The notes beneath the pieces were generated by a model that was not told where the DNA came from, searched no databases, and saw only the letters and a list, made by a program, of their open reading frames with translations. A program made the position numbers and the translations under genes. A stretch of DNA of 64,000 nucleotides from Treponema bryantii (GTDB taxonomy: Bacteria; Spirochaetota; Spirochaetia; Treponematales; Treponemataceae): positions 42,270 to 106,269 of the forward strand of contig NZ_FORI01000011.1 in the NCBI RefSeq assembly GCF_900113965.1. The letters are read 5' to 3'. Below are positions 35,972 to 44,415 of the stretch, in pieces (within the stretch, counting starts at the first letter, position 1; every line of letters begins with the position of its first letter).

Positions 35972-36108
35972 ATAGTTTATTGTTCAAAGTCAGAATTATA
36001 TGCGTCTCAAAGTTCCGTATATTATGATAGCACGGGTCTTGCATTTTTTCTATTAACTTTATCTTCATAATTTTAATGTTGTGTATTAAAATAATTGTGG
36101 AGGCCATA

Positions 36109-36753
36109 ATGAAATACGGTGAATCAACTTTTGACATTATTTATCTTCTGTTTGCAATAATTTCTGGAATTGTGATTTTAGCAAACCGCCGGGACAGTAT
36201 TGGTAAGCTGATGGGAAGCGCTGCTTTGATTCTTGGGTGTGGCGATGCTTTTCATCTGGTACCGCGGGTTTTCAACTATTTTATCGAAAGTGATTTTACA
36301 GCCTGGCTGGGATTTGGCAAACTTGTAACATCAATCACAATGACCTTCTTTTATATGCTGATTTTTTTCCTGCATACAAAGCTTTTTAATTGGGAAGAAG
36401 GCAAGAAAAAATCAATGGCCATTTGTCTCTGGCTGCTGACTGCCTGCCGAATTTTTATCTGTTTCTTACCGGGAAATCACTGGCTCACAGGCGAGGGCTC
36501 CGTTCTTTGGGGCTGTCTCAGAAATATCCCATTCATTGCAATTGGAATTCTGATTGTGATTATCTACTTCAAGACTCGCAGGGAAAATCCGCTTTTCAAA
36601 AGAATGTGGTTGTATGTTAGTCTGTCTTTTCTTTTCTACATCCCTGTAGCAGTTTTTGCATCTCTTCTTCCTCTGCTTGGAATGCTCATGCTGCCTAAGA
36701 CTGTGTGCTATATGCTGATACTTGGAATATTTTTGAAAGCGAAAAAATTATAA
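36109..36753 (+). CDS. Hypothetical seven-helix membrane protein
   Basis: 214 residues with about seven hydrophobic segments. I do not recognise the family. Distinct parts are GCGDAFHLVPRVFNYF in the second to third segment and HTKLFNWEEGKKKS in the loop after the fourth. GGAGG lies 7 bases before the ATG at 36109; the longer frame from 36076 is not needed. Confidence 0.7.
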   Translation: MKYGESTFDIIYLLFAIISGIVILANRRDSIGKLMGSAALILGCGDAFHLVPRVFNYFIESDFTAWLGFGKLVTSITMTFFYMLIFFLHTKLFNWEEGKKKSMAICLWLLTACRIFICFLPGNHWLTGEGSVLWGCLRNIPFIAIGILIVIIYFKTRRENPLFKRMWLYVSLSFLFYIPVAVFASLLPLLGMLMLPKTVCYMLILGIFLKAKKL

Positions 36754-36787
36754 TAATATAAAAAAGTAACTAAAAGGAGAAAACAAA

Positions 36788-37399
36788 ATGGGAGTCTTTT
36801 CTAAAATTCACAGATATCGTAATGCCGGAGAAAATGCAAATGTAAATAATGTTGAAAGATTTGGAGCTCCGGCTTCATCGCTTTTTACAAGTACAAAGGT
36901 TTTTACCCTTCATCATCATATTGATGTTATGGATGCTTCAGAAAAGATTCTTTATAAAGCAGATACCAAGATTCTTACTCTTCATGATACAACTGATATT
37001 TATACTGCAGATGGTGAACATGTAGCAAACATAAGACGCAAACTTTTCAGTCTGCATGAAAGACGGTTTGTTGTTATGGACGACGGAAAGGAATTCCAGC
37101 TTTCTAATGAGATTTTTCACATTATAAAAGATATTACAAATATTGAAGGTCTTGGCTGGCAGCTCAGAGGAAATCTTCTTGGATTAAACTTTGAGATTTA
37201 TGACAGTTCGGATGAAGTTATAGCAGTAATTGCACAAAAGATGTTTTCAATCCACGACAAGTGGTGCGTTGATATTTACAAAAAAGAGCACGAAAAAATT
37301 ATCGTTGCAATTCTTGTAGCTTTGCAGCATATGATTCGCGACAGACAAAGCAGCAGTGGAGGTGGCAGTTCTTCAGGTGGCTCGTCATCAGGAAATTAA
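36788..37399 (+). CDS. LURP-one-related family protein
   Basis: 203 residues. The body (FTLHHHIDVMDASEKILYKADTK, HVANIRRKLFSLHERRFVV, AVIAQKMFSIHDKWCVDI) is the tubby-like LURP-one fold, of unknown role in bacteria; the C-terminus is a Ser/Gly-rich tail. GGAG precedes the ATG, 35 bases after the membrane protein, with which it may form an operon. Confidence 0.8.
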   Translation: MGVFSKIHRYRNAGENANVNNVERFGAPASSLFTSTKVFTLHHHIDVMDASEKILYKADTKILTLHDTTDIYTADGEHVANIRRKLFSLHERRFVVMDDGKEFQLSNEIFHIIKDITNIEGLGWQLRGNLLGLNFEIYDSSDEVIAVIAQKMFSIHDKWCVDIYKKEHEKIIVAILVALQHMIRDRQSSSGGGSSSGGSSSGN

Positions 37400-37435
37400 T
37401 AAAAGTTTATGAAAAATTAATGCAAGGTATGTATT

Positions 37436-38101
37436 ATGGAATGCTTTAATATTGATAACTATCTGGAAAAACTGATTTTGCGATGCAAAGAAGCTTTTGG
37501 TGGCAGGCTTGTGTATGCGGGCCTGCAGGGAAGCTGGCTTCGTGGTGAAGCAACGGAAAACAGCGATATTGATGTGATGATTGTGCTGGATGGATTTTCA
37601 GTTGAAGATATGAAAACTTACCGTGGAATCCTCAAAGAAATCGGCTGGTACGAAAAATCATGTGGTTTTATTTGTGGTAAGGAAGATTTAGCAAACTGGA
37701 ATCCTCTTGAAGCGGTACAGCTGAAATATACGACAAAAGATTTATTCGGCAAACTTGAAAATCTTCTTCCTCCTGCGATAAGACAAGATGAAGTCAATTA
37801 TGTAAAAATCAGCCTTGGGAATTTTTATCACGAAATCTGTCACCGCTACATTCATGGTGGCCAAGAAAAAAGCCGCAACAAACTTCGCGCAAGCTGCAAG
37901 CAGTTGTACTTTGTAATTCAGAATCTTCATTATTTAGAAAGTGGAAATTTTCTTTTGAAGAAGAGCGACTTGAAGGCAACCGTATCGGCACAGGACCGTG
38001 AAATGCTTTGTATTCCGGAACTGCCTGATGATTATGATTTTGAAAAAACTTATGAGTCTGTTGTCGCATGGTGCCAGAAGGCATTTGCAAGGATAGAGTA
38101 G
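37436..38101 (+). CDS. Nucleotidyltransferase-domain protein
   Basis: 221 residues. The N-terminal polymerase-beta-type fold has GSWLRGEATENSDIDVMIVL (GS plus DxD metal site), and the C-terminal half is helical, as in kanamycin-type nucleotidyltransferases. The acceptor is unknown. It ends 2 bases before the acetyltransferase. Confidence 0.75.
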   Translation: MECFNIDNYLEKLILRCKEAFGGRLVYAGLQGSWLRGEATENSDIDVMIVLDGFSVEDMKTYRGILKEIGWYEKSCGFICGKEDLANWNPLEAVQLKYTTKDLFGKLENLLPPAIRQDEVNYVKISLGNFYHEICHRYIHGGQEKSRNKLRASCKQLYFVIQNLHYLESGNFLLKKSDLKATVSAQDREMLCIPELPDDYDFEKTYESVVAWCQKAFARIE

Positions 38102-38103
38102 GA

Positions 38104-38613
38104 ATGCAAATTAAAACTGAACGCCTTACAATAACAAGATTCTCCCCAGATATGGCCCAGAGCATTTATGAAAATTCCCAGGACGAAGACACCAGACGTT
38201 TTTTGCCGGATGAAGTTTATGATTCTGTTGAAGAAGCCCACGAGGCAATTGAGTTTTTGATGTCACGATATGACAGCGCAGACGACCCATTTGTATATCC
38301 TGTAATCACAAATTACGAAGGAAAAAATATCGGCTATGTTCAGCTTTGCAAACTCGACGAAGGAACTTGGGAAATCGGCTATCACATTGCAAAAGACTTT
38401 ACCGGCAAGGGCTACGCCACAGAAGCTGTAAAAGCCTTTCTTCCTGCCATGGCCAAAAAACTCAATATCAAAGAAGTTTACGGAATCTGCCTTGCAGAAA
38501 ATCTTGCCTCTGTGCGTGTCCTTGAAAAATGCGGATTCACCCAAATCTATCAGGGCCCTGGAAATTATCAGGGGAAAGAAGCGCAAATCATCAAAGTCCT
38601 CTGGAATAATTAA
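38104..38613 (+). CDS. GNAT acetyltransferase (RimJ/RimL type)
   Basis: 169 residues: RLTITRFSPDMAQSIYEN start, WEIGYHIAKDFTGKGYATEAVKAFL (acetyl-CoA loop) and ENLASVRVLEKCGFTQIYQG, all diagnostic of the ribosomal-protein-alanine acetyltransferase subfamily. Start at 38104 is chosen over 38068, which lies inside the previous gene. Confidence 0.85.
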   Translation: MQIKTERLTITRFSPDMAQSIYENSQDEDTRRFLPDEVYDSVEEAHEAIEFLMSRYDSADDPFVYPVITNYEGKNIGYVQLCKLDEGTWEIGYHIAKDFTGKGYATEAVKAFLPAMAKKLNIKEVYGICLAENLASVRVLEKCGFTQIYQGPGNYQGKEAQIIKVLWNN

Positions 38614-38615
38614 AT

Positions 38616-38665
38616 TTGACAGTACGTACAAAGAATATTATTATATACGTATAAGAGTGCTGTCA
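38616..38665 (+). promoter_or_regulatory. Promoter and palindromes of the toxin-antitoxin pair
   Basis: -35 TTGACA (38616-38621), 17-base spacer, -10 TATTAT (38639-38644). Palindromes GTACGTAC (38622-38629) and TATACGTATA (38644-38653) put two TACGTA cores 23 bases apart around the -10; an outer pair TGACAG / CTGTCA spans 38617-38665. Probable autoregulatory sites. Confidence 0.6.
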
Positions 38666-38913
38666 TGGACACAAAACTAACTCTAAAATTAAAAGACGAT
38701 TCAATCTCTCGTGCAAAGAAGTATGTTTCTTCTATAGGAACTTCGCTTTCGGCTATTGTTGAAGATTTTTTTGACGGGCTTACACTCCAGCAGCAGGAGG
38801 GGGAGTTCAAATACAGTCCTCTTGTAAACGAACTTTCGGGGATTATTCAGCTGGACGAAAATTACGATTACAAAGCTGATTATGCTTCATACCTGGACCA
38901 AAAATATGAATAA
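38665..38913 (+). CDS. Antitoxin (DUF6364-like, VapB-like)
   Basis: 82 residues. MDTKLTLKLKDDSISRAKKYV and the following SLSAIVEDFF form a short ribbon-helix-helix-type DNA-binding region; the C-terminal part (GIIQLDENYDYKADYASYL) should wrap the toxin. It overlaps the PIN toxin by 8 bases. No clear ribosome site apart from AAGAG upstream. Confidence 0.78.
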   Translation: MDTKLTLKLKDDSISRAKKYVSSIGTSLSAIVEDFFDGLTLQQQEGEFKYSPLVNELSGIIQLDENYDYKADYASYLDQKYE

Positions 38914-39325
38914 GGTTTTTGTAGATACAGACGTAATTCTTGACCTGCTTGCAAGGCGCTTGCCGCACTTCCACTTTTCTGCAGTTCTTTTCACTTTTGC
39001 CGAAATGAAAAAACTTGAGCTTTATACAAGTCCGCTGATTTTTGCCAATACCTTTTACATTCTGCGAAAACAGCTGGGAAATGAAGAAGCAAAAAAAGCT
39101 CTGCGAAAATTAAGAGTTCTTGTTCATATAATAGATTCATCAGAAGCAGTTGTAGACAAAGCCCTCAATTCAGACTTTGCAGATTTTGAAGATGCCATTC
39201 AATATTATACTTCACAGGAAAATGGCATCAATATCCTTTTGACCCGCAACCTTCGTGATTACAAAAATGCATCACAAATAGTACAAACGCCGGAAACTTT
39301 TCTTGTTTCTAACGGGTTGATTTGA
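38906..39325 (+). CDS. PIN-domain toxin (VapC-like ribonuclease)
   Basis: 139 residues. The PIN fold begins FVDTDVILDLLARRLPH with the first catalytic Asp; further acidic residues are in FADFEDAIQYYTSQENGI and the C-terminal LLTRNLRDYK. Start at 38906 overlaps the antitoxin stop region; the upstream frame to 38882 lies within the antitoxin gene. It probably cleaves a tRNA or other RNA when the antitoxin is lost. Confidence 0.85.
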   Translation: MNKVFVDTDVILDLLARRLPHFHFSAVLFTFAEMKKLELYTSPLIFANTFYILRKQLGNEEAKKALRKLRVLVHIIDSSEAVVDKALNSDFADFEDAIQYYTSQENGINILLTRNLRDYKNASQIVQTPETFLVSNGLI

Positions 39326-39380
39326 TTAAAGATTGTGATGAAAAAATCCTAGCCTGTAAGCGTTATTTCATGAAAAAAAA

Positions 39381-39413
39381 TTGACATTTATAATAATATG
39401 CAATATATTGCAT
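39381..39413 (+). promoter_or_regulatory. Promoter and operator of the MarR gene at 39416
   Basis: -35 TTGACA (39381-39386), 17 bases, -10 TATATT (39404-39409). The -10 lies inside a perfect 16-bp palindrome ATGCAATATATTGCAT (39398-39413), the probable MarR binding site. The next ATG (39416) is 6 bases after the -10. Confidence 0.72.
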
Positions 39414-39415
39414 AT

Positions 39416-39910
39416 ATGCAGATAATAAATGAACAGATTCTTAATATGATGCCGCCTCAGTTTGGATTGTTCGGGCTTCTCTTTGCTTTTATGAACAGAC
39501 TGCAGGCAGCAGGGGATTCTTTTTATGAAGAGATAACCTGTAAGCAGTGGTTTCTCCTCGCTTGTATGAATCTCTATTCAAAAGAGGCACCGACTGCCAA
39601 TGACCTTGCCGAAACAATGGGCTGTTCCAGACAGAACGTAAAAGAGATTCTCAATGCTCTTGTAAAAAAAGAAATTCTTGTTCTGAAGCAGGATTATAAT
39701 GATAAACGCAAGCAGCGGATTTATCTGACATCAAAGCAAAAAAGACTTGCAAAAAAATATCAGAATAAAGAGATGGATTTTTTGAAGCTTTTATATGAGG
39801 GTATTTCTGATGATGAAATCAAAAATGTATTTCAAATAATTTCCAGAATGGAAAAAAATCTAACAGGAGCGACTGGCGGGGTGACCGGTGTCGCAGGCAT
39901 TCAAGCTTAG
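39416..39910 (+). CDS. MarR-family regulator
   Basis: 164 residues. Winged helix with KQWFLLACMNLYS, TANDLAETMGCSRQNVKEILNALVKKEILVLKQDYNDKRKQRIYLT. The ATG at 39398 would be inside the operator and upstream of the predicted RNA start, so 39416 is the better choice, giving a possible leaderless message. It probably represses itself and the flavodoxin-domain gene 10 bases downstream. Confidence 0.85.
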   Translation: MQIINEQILNMMPPQFGLFGLLFAFMNRLQAAGDSFYEEITCKQWFLLACMNLYSKEAPTANDLAETMGCSRQNVKEILNALVKKEILVLKQDYNDKRKQRIYLTSKQKRLAKKYQNKEMDFLKLLYEGISDDEIKNVFQIISRMEKNLTGATGGVTGVAGIQA

Positions 39911-39920
39911 GAGGATCAAA

Positions 39921-40445
39921 ATGAAAACAATCGTAATTTACACAAGTCAGACTGGCTTTACAAAAAGGTACGCAGAATGGATCAGCGAGGCGAGTGGGGC
40001 AGAATGCGTAGATTTTAAGCAGACTAAAAAAATCAAACTTTCTGATTATGATGCAATTATTTTCGGCGGCTGGTGCATGGCTGGGGGAGTTACGAAACTT
40101 AAGTGGTTTAAAAATCAGATTACAGCACTTTCTTCTGAAAGTAAAAAAATTATGGTTTATATGGTTGGTGCAAGCCCTGCAGAAAGTCCTGATATACCTC
40201 TTGCAATGGAAAGAAATTTTTCGGCTGAAGAATGGAAAGGTGTTAAGACCTTTTATTGTCCGGGCGGCCTGAATTATGACAAAATGAATTTTCTTTCCCG
40301 TTTTGCAATGAAGATGCTGGCAAAATCCCTTACTTTAAAAAAAGATGCTACAGAGAAAGATAAAGACATGGCCCAGATGATTTCTCATTCCTACGACATT
40401 TCTGACAAAAAGTACATCGAACCAATTCTTGCGGAGTTGAAGTAA
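39921..40445 (+). CDS. Flavodoxin-domain protein
   Basis: 174 residues. IVIYTSQTGFTKRYAEWI is an FMN phosphate loop, and IIFGGWCMAGGVTKLKWFKNQI matches the flavodoxin_5 / protoporphyrinogen-oxidase-like group. AGGAGG lies 7 bases before the ATG at 39921. Paired with the MarR gene in one unit, so it may respond to a redox-active or toxic compound. Confidence 0.82.
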   Translation: MKTIVIYTSQTGFTKRYAEWISEASGAECVDFKQTKKIKLSDYDAIIFGGWCMAGGVTKLKWFKNQITALSSESKKIMVYMVGASPAESPDIPLAMERNFSAEEWKGVKTFYCPGGLNYDKMNFLSRFAMKMLAKSLTLKKDATEKDKDMAQMISHSYDISDKKYIEPILAELK

Positions 40446-40521
40446 TGAAAAAGATGCAGTCAGCGGAGCAACAGTTTCCAGCGGAATAATAAAGAATGCT
40501 GTGAATAAGGCTTTGCGCTAA

Positions 40522-41076
40522 TTATCTGCTCAATCCGAATTTCTTCAATTCTAAAAATGGTGAACACTGGTAAACTGCAAGCTCTTCTATAGCAGCTTCT
40601 AGTGGCAGCGAGATTTTTTTTGCGATTTCTTCTGCTGCGGAAAACTGGCTCTGATTCAATCTTGTTGCAAGGGTTGTGTGTGGAAACCAGATATCCGGCA
40701 GATAGTAGCCGTTTTCTGCTTTTTCAAATTCCGGAAGCAGAAGAGTATGAAGTTTCTTGTTAATTTCGGAAAGAAAGTTATTCTTTTCTGGCTGCAAAAA
40801 AAGTACTTTGCCATTGAAATTGCCAACCTCACTGAATTGTACAGAGCCAGCCTTCTGCTCTTGCGCAAAGTCTTCTACAAGCTGCAGCAGTTTTGCTTCT
40901 TCTTCCCTGGCAGCATGAAAGGCCCCGATTGTAATATGCGGCGGAATTTTATTTTCAATCATAAAACGGTTTCCGGTTTCATCCGCAATGGCTTGTAAGG
41001 TTGAGATAACAATATCATTTACTTTTTGCGAAAAGTGAAGAGACACGGCATAGGTAATCAGAGAAGAATCAAACAT
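40522..41076 (-). CDS. 2'-5' RNA ligase family protein
   Basis: 184 residues of the 2H phosphoesterase fold: HITIGAF and HTTLATR are the two His-x-Thr motifs that form the active site. Acts on 2'-5' or cyclic phosphates of RNA or a nucleotide; the in vivo substrate is unknown. Confidence 0.82.
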   Translation of the reverse strand: MFDSSLITYAVSLHFSQKVNDIVISTLQAIADETGNRFMIENKIPPHITIGAFHAAREEEAKLLQLVEDFAQEQKAGSVQFSEVGNFNGKVLFLQPEKNNFLSEINKKLHTLLLPEFEKAENGYYLPDIWFPHTTLATRLNQSQFSAAEEIAKKISLPLEAAIEELAVYQCSPFLELKKFGLSR

Positions 41077-41143
41077 ATTTACTATTCTATAACGATAGCA
41101 GCGACAATTTCAATCTAGCCTCATCGGAATTTATAAGATTAAT

Positions 41144-41278
41144 GACTTAAAGCCTTTGCTCTGCAATTTTTTACCGGGAGCTTTTGCGAAACAATCAAAT
41201 GGTGGATTAATTCCGACATGAAAATGCCCCCGAAAGAAGTTGTAGAAAATTATCAGAAGATGATTAAGTTCCGCTAGT
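41144..41278 (+). pseudogene. Remnant of a TetR-family regulator (C-terminus only)
   Basis: Frame LKAFALQFFTGSFCETIKWW followed by INSDMKMPPKEVVENYQKMI to a TAG at 41276-41278 is the usual C-terminal end of a TetR repressor of the WW..MPPEE type, but no DNA-binding domain precedes it; a stop lies just upstream. Part of the 41077-41417 gap, which holds only remnants. Confidence 0.65.
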
Positions 41279-41409
41279 TATGGGACATACAGAAGAGATG
41301 AAGTTTATTGCTGCATGTATTTGATAGTTTTGATGATAAGGCTCTGATTCAGGAACTTCTGGAAGGTATGTATGCTGAACTTCCGGAAAAGAAAACCAAG
41401 AAAGCCTAA
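41279..41409 (+). pseudogene. Unidentified coding remnant
   Basis: Two short frames, MGHTEEMKFIAACI and FDDKALIQELLEGMYAELPE to a TAA at about 41409, separated by a stop. They look like protein-coding sequence but match nothing I know. Probably the tail of a decayed gene that accompanied the TetR remnant. Confidence 0.35.
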
Positions 41410-41417
41410 ATCTCTTT

Positions 41418-41807
41418 TTATTGCAAAAGCCCTTTCACCGTATCTCCGTGACGTTTTTCGTCATTTTTTACGCTTTCAACTTCCGGGAACTTTTCGGCTA
41501 CCGGAGCATAAGTTTTTACGGCAGCATATTCACCCTGTGCGATTGCAGGATATAAAATCCATCTTGGGAAGATGCGGTAGAGTAGGTGAAGGAGAATTTC
41601 TTTTGTGTGCTTTGGAGTAAGTTCTGTTTGAGTCAGCTTATGAAAAACTGATGCATGGTGGCCTTCTTCCTTTGCAAGCTGACGGAAGGTGTCCTTGTCC
41701 TTCTGGTGTTTTGCAACTTCGGCCAGAGCGTTGTACATGAGAACAGCATCCAGTTCTCCCTGCTGGGCTTTGAGTAGGATTTTCATATCTTTTTTGTTGA
41801 TTTCCAT
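41418..41807 (-). CDS. Ferritin-like di-iron domain protein
   Basis: 129 residues. Four-helix pattern with likely metal ligands in QGELDAVLMYNAL, KEEGHHASVFHKL, QGEYAAVKTYAPV and NDEKRHGDTV (two ExxH-type motifs), as in rubrerythrin and VIT/ferritin-like proteins, without the rubredoxin tail. It may handle peroxide or iron. Confidence 0.75.
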   Translation of the reverse strand: MEINKKDMKILLKAQQGELDAVLMYNALAEVAKHQKDKDTFRQLAKEEGHHASVFHKLTQTELTPKHTKEILLHLLYRIFPRWILYPAIAQGEYAAVKTYAPVAEKFPEVESVKNDEKRHGDTVKGLLQ

Positions 41808-41892
41808 AAAAGTTCCTTACGCGGCATTTTATCATAAATCGGGGATTTATTCATTAAAAGAAGAGTAAAGGAGATAAATAAAAGCTAAATAC

Positions 41893-41937
41893 TTGACAGA
41901 GTCAAGTAAAATAATTATAAATAGTTGACACAGTCAA
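41893..41937 (+). promoter_or_regulatory. Promoter with two TTGAC-N3-GTCAA operators
   Basis: -35 TTGACA (41893-41898), 17 bases, -10 TATAAA (41916-41921). Palindromes TTGACAGAGTCAA (41893-41905) and TTGACACAGTCAA (41925-41937) lie 32 bases apart, over the -35 and the start point. The MarR protein encoded at the end of this operon is the likely binder. Confidence 0.75.
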
Positions 41938-41960
41938 GTATAATTGACAGGAGAATAACT

Positions 41961-43010
41961 ATGAACAGATTAAAGAAAATCTTCATCACTTTTTGTATCT
42001 TTTTTAATTTTGTTTTTACACTTTCGGCTTCTGCCTCAAAACAAATTAAAGCTTTGAATAAAAACGGAATATTTGAAAAACAGGCTTCAGTAGGAAATGT
42101 CATTTTTAATTATGCAGAAGGTCCTGATAACGGCCCTGTTCTTCTCATGCTTCATGCTCAACTTTTGGATTGGTATACCTATCATCTTGTTCTGCCTGAA
42201 TTAAGTAAGAATTTTCATGTTTTTGCAGTAGATTACCCCGGGCATGGTAAAACAGTTCTTCCTACAGATTATGAAATGACAGCAAATCAGATTGGTTCAG
42301 ACCTTGCATTGTTTATTGAAGAGGTTTGCGTTGGAAAAGAACAAAAGATTTTTGTAACCGGAAATTCTTCTGGAGGGCTACTGGCAATATGGCTGTGTTC
42401 TCATCGACCGGATTTAATTGCAGGTGCGGTTCTTGAAGATCCTCCTTTGTTTTCTTCAGAATATCCGGTGGTGCAGAAAACTGTTGCAAATAAAGCTTTT
42501 ACCATGAGTTATAATGCGGTTGAAAATAATCAGACAGAGGATTTTCTTATGTATTGGGTTGATAACGGTAAGCAGTTTTTTGAAACTTATGCTGGAAAGA
42601 ACGGTCAGAAAAAGGTAAAAAGTTACGTAAAGCTGTACAGATTTTTTCATCCAAATAAACCTGTGGATTTCAGTGGAAAGGGCCCTTCTGTTCAGGAAAT
42701 GCTTCGCGGACTTGATATGTATAACCCCGCTTTTGGAAGGGCTTTTTATACGGGGGACTGGAACAAGGATTTTAGTCATGAAGAATATTTACAGAAAATC
42801 CAATGTCCGGTTCTTTTAATTCAGGCAGATTTTGATTATCTTGAAGATGGAACTTTGAATGGGGCAATGTCAAAGGAAATGGCAGAAAAAGCCTGTCAGC
42901 TGATTCCAGACTGCCAGTATATAAAATTTGACTGCGGTCATGTAACAAATCTTGAAGCTCCGGAACTTTTTTCAAAGACAGTGATAGATTTTTTTGGAGG
43001 CATAAAATGA
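41961..43010 (+). CDS. Exported alpha/beta-hydrolase
   Basis: 349 residues with an N-terminal signal peptide (to about residue 28). VFAVDYPGHGKT, nucleophile elbow GNSSGGLLAIW, acid in LIQADFDYLEDGT and His in FDCGHVTNLEAPELF give a complete triad. Substrate unknown. AGGAG precedes the ATG at 41961. Its end overlaps the MarR gene by 4 bases (ATGA). Confidence 0.87.
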   Translation: MNRLKKIFITFCIFFNFVFTLSASASKQIKALNKNGIFEKQASVGNVIFNYAEGPDNGPVLLMLHAQLLDWYTYHLVLPELSKNFHVFAVDYPGHGKTVLPTDYEMTANQIGSDLALFIEEVCVGKEQKIFVTGNSSGGLLAIWLCSHRPDLIAGAVLEDPPLFSSEYPVVQKTVANKAFTMSYNAVENNQTEDFLMYWVDNGKQFFETYAGKNGQKKVKSYVKLYRFFHPNKPVDFSGKGPSVQEMLRGLDMYNPAFGRAFYTGDWNKDFSHEEYLQKIQCPVLLIQADFDYLEDGTLNGAMSKEMAEKACQLIPDCQYIKFDCGHVTNLEAPELFSKTVIDFFGGIK

Positions 43011-43438
43011 TATTTAAAAGCTCTAATCTGACCAACTTTGGAATTATATACCGTGAATATGTTCAGTTTATAAATGAGCTTCTAAAAGAAAGTCAGCTGA
43101 CTTTTGCAGACAGCATTTTTTTATGTAATATTGCTGTAAATTCAGGTTGCAGTCAGGAAGATATTTCTCTGAATTTGCATATAGACAGGGCTGCAGTGGC
43201 AAGGTCAATAAGAAAAATGGAAGAATGCGGCTTCGTGCTAGTTAGCAGAGATAAAAACGATTCTCGAAAAAAAATTCTGGAACTTTCAGATAATGGAAAA
43301 AAACTATATGGAATGGTCAATTCTGCAAATGAAGAAAGACTTTCTGCACTTTTAAAAGGGTGTTCCCAGAAAAACGCAGAAATCTTTTTTTCTGTTCTTG
43401 AGACTTGTGCAAAGAATTCTGTAGATGCAGTGCTTTGA
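43007..43438 (+). CDS. MarR-family regulator
   Basis: 143 residues: SQEDISLNLHIDRAAVARSIRKMEECGFVLVSRDKNDSRKKILELSDNGKKL is the winged helix. Overlaps the hydrolase by 4 bases and is probably the autorepressor of that operon through the TTGAC-N3-GTCAA sites. Confidence 0.87.
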   Translation: MIFKSSNLTNFGIIYREYVQFINELLKESQLTFADSIFLCNIAVNSGCSQEDISLNLHIDRAAVARSIRKMEECGFVLVSRDKNDSRKKILELSDNGKKLYGMVNSANEERLSALLKGCSQKNAEIFFSVLETCAKNSVDAVL

Positions 43439-43466
43439 GTGAAGAAACGGAAATAGGAAAATTAAA

Positions 43467-44006
43467 ATGACAAGATATATCGCCTTACTTCGTGGAATAA
43501 ATATCAGTGGGAAAAATAAAATCTCCATGCCTGAACTGAAAACTGCCCTTGGCGAAAAAGGTTTTGCAGATGTAAAAACATATCTGAACAGCGGTAATGT
43601 GCTTTTTTCTGATGATGAGCCGGATGCTGTAAAACTTGCAGAAAGAATTAGTACAATCATCTTAGAAACTTTTCATCTTGAGATTCCAGTTTTTGTAATT
43701 TCTCAGGATGAATTGAAATGTCTTCTTTCAAAAGCACCGTCCTGGTGGGGAAGTGACAGCAAAGATATTTATGACAATCTGATTTTTGCAATTGCTCCAC
43801 ATAGTATTGAAACAGTGGCCGATAAAATCGGGGAGCCGTCTGCAGAACTAGAAAAAGTCCAAATTTGCGGAAATGCGGCATTCTGGTCTTTTGACCGAAA
43901 ACTATATGCAAAGGCCAACTGGTGGAAAAAGACTGCGACTCCTGGCATCGGGGAAATGATTACAATTAGGACTGCAAACACGCTTCGAAAGATTGCGGAG
44001 TTGTAA
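43467..44006 (+). CDS. DUF1697 family protein
   Basis: 179 residues starting RYIALLRGINISGKNKISMPEL, with VKTYLNSGNVLF and the C-terminal NWWKKTATPGIGEMITIRTANTL: hallmark pattern of DUF1697, a small ferredoxin-fold family of unknown function. Confidence 0.87.
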   Translation: MTRYIALLRGINISGKNKISMPELKTALGEKGFADVKTYLNSGNVLFSDDEPDAVKLAERISTIILETFHLEIPVFVISQDELKCLLSKAPSWWGSDSKDIYDNLIFAIAPHSIETVADKIGEPSAELEKVQICGNAAFWSFDRKLYAKANWWKKTATPGIGEMITIRTANTLRKIAEL

Positions 44007-44022
44007 AATCTGGCTTTTTCTT

Positions 44023-44415
44023 CTATTCTTCCCAGCCCTTACAGACATCACACCAGCCGGTGGCGCCTGATACTTCTTCCAGTTCAGAGGGAGTTAGTTT
44101 TACCGAAGTAAATGAGTTTCCGCCTGCTGGATGAACGTATTCAAATCTTTTCATTGAAACATCGAGCCATACGGGAATTTCTTTTGGAACATTGAAAGGG
44201 CAGACTCCGCCGGGAGCAAAACCTGTGATTGCTTCAACCTGGTCTCGCTGAATCATGCTTGGTTTTGTATGAAAGAGAGCTTTGAACTTTGACGAGTTTA
44301 CACGGCCATCACCAGCCATTACTACGATAACAGGTTTTTCATCCACAATAAATGAAAGCGTCTTTGCAATCTCCGCCTCAGAACAGCCAATCTTGTACTG
44401 CTTTTTTAGCGGCAC
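44023..44415 (-). CDS. YbaK/EbsC-type aminoacyl-tRNA deacylase, N-terminally truncated
   Basis: 130 residues. AKTLSFIVDEKPVIVVMAGDGRVNSSKFKALF, GFAPGGVCPFNVP and VWLDVSMKRFEYVHPAGG are the YbaK editing-domain blocks. Relatives have about 25 more residues at the N-terminus; here homology begins abruptly at GCSEAEI, inside the 3' end of the exported flavodoxin gene read in another frame. The only nearby start is a GTG at 44415 without a ribosome site. Probably a deletion fused the two genes, so it may be inactive or depend on re-initiation. Confidence 0.7.
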   Translation of the reverse strand: MPLKKQYKIGCSEAEIAKTLSFIVDEKPVIVVMAGDGRVNSSKFKALFHTKPSMIQRDQVEAITGFAPGGVCPFNVPKEIPVWLDVSMKRFEYVHPAGGNSFTSVKLTPSELEEVSGATGWCDVCKGWEE

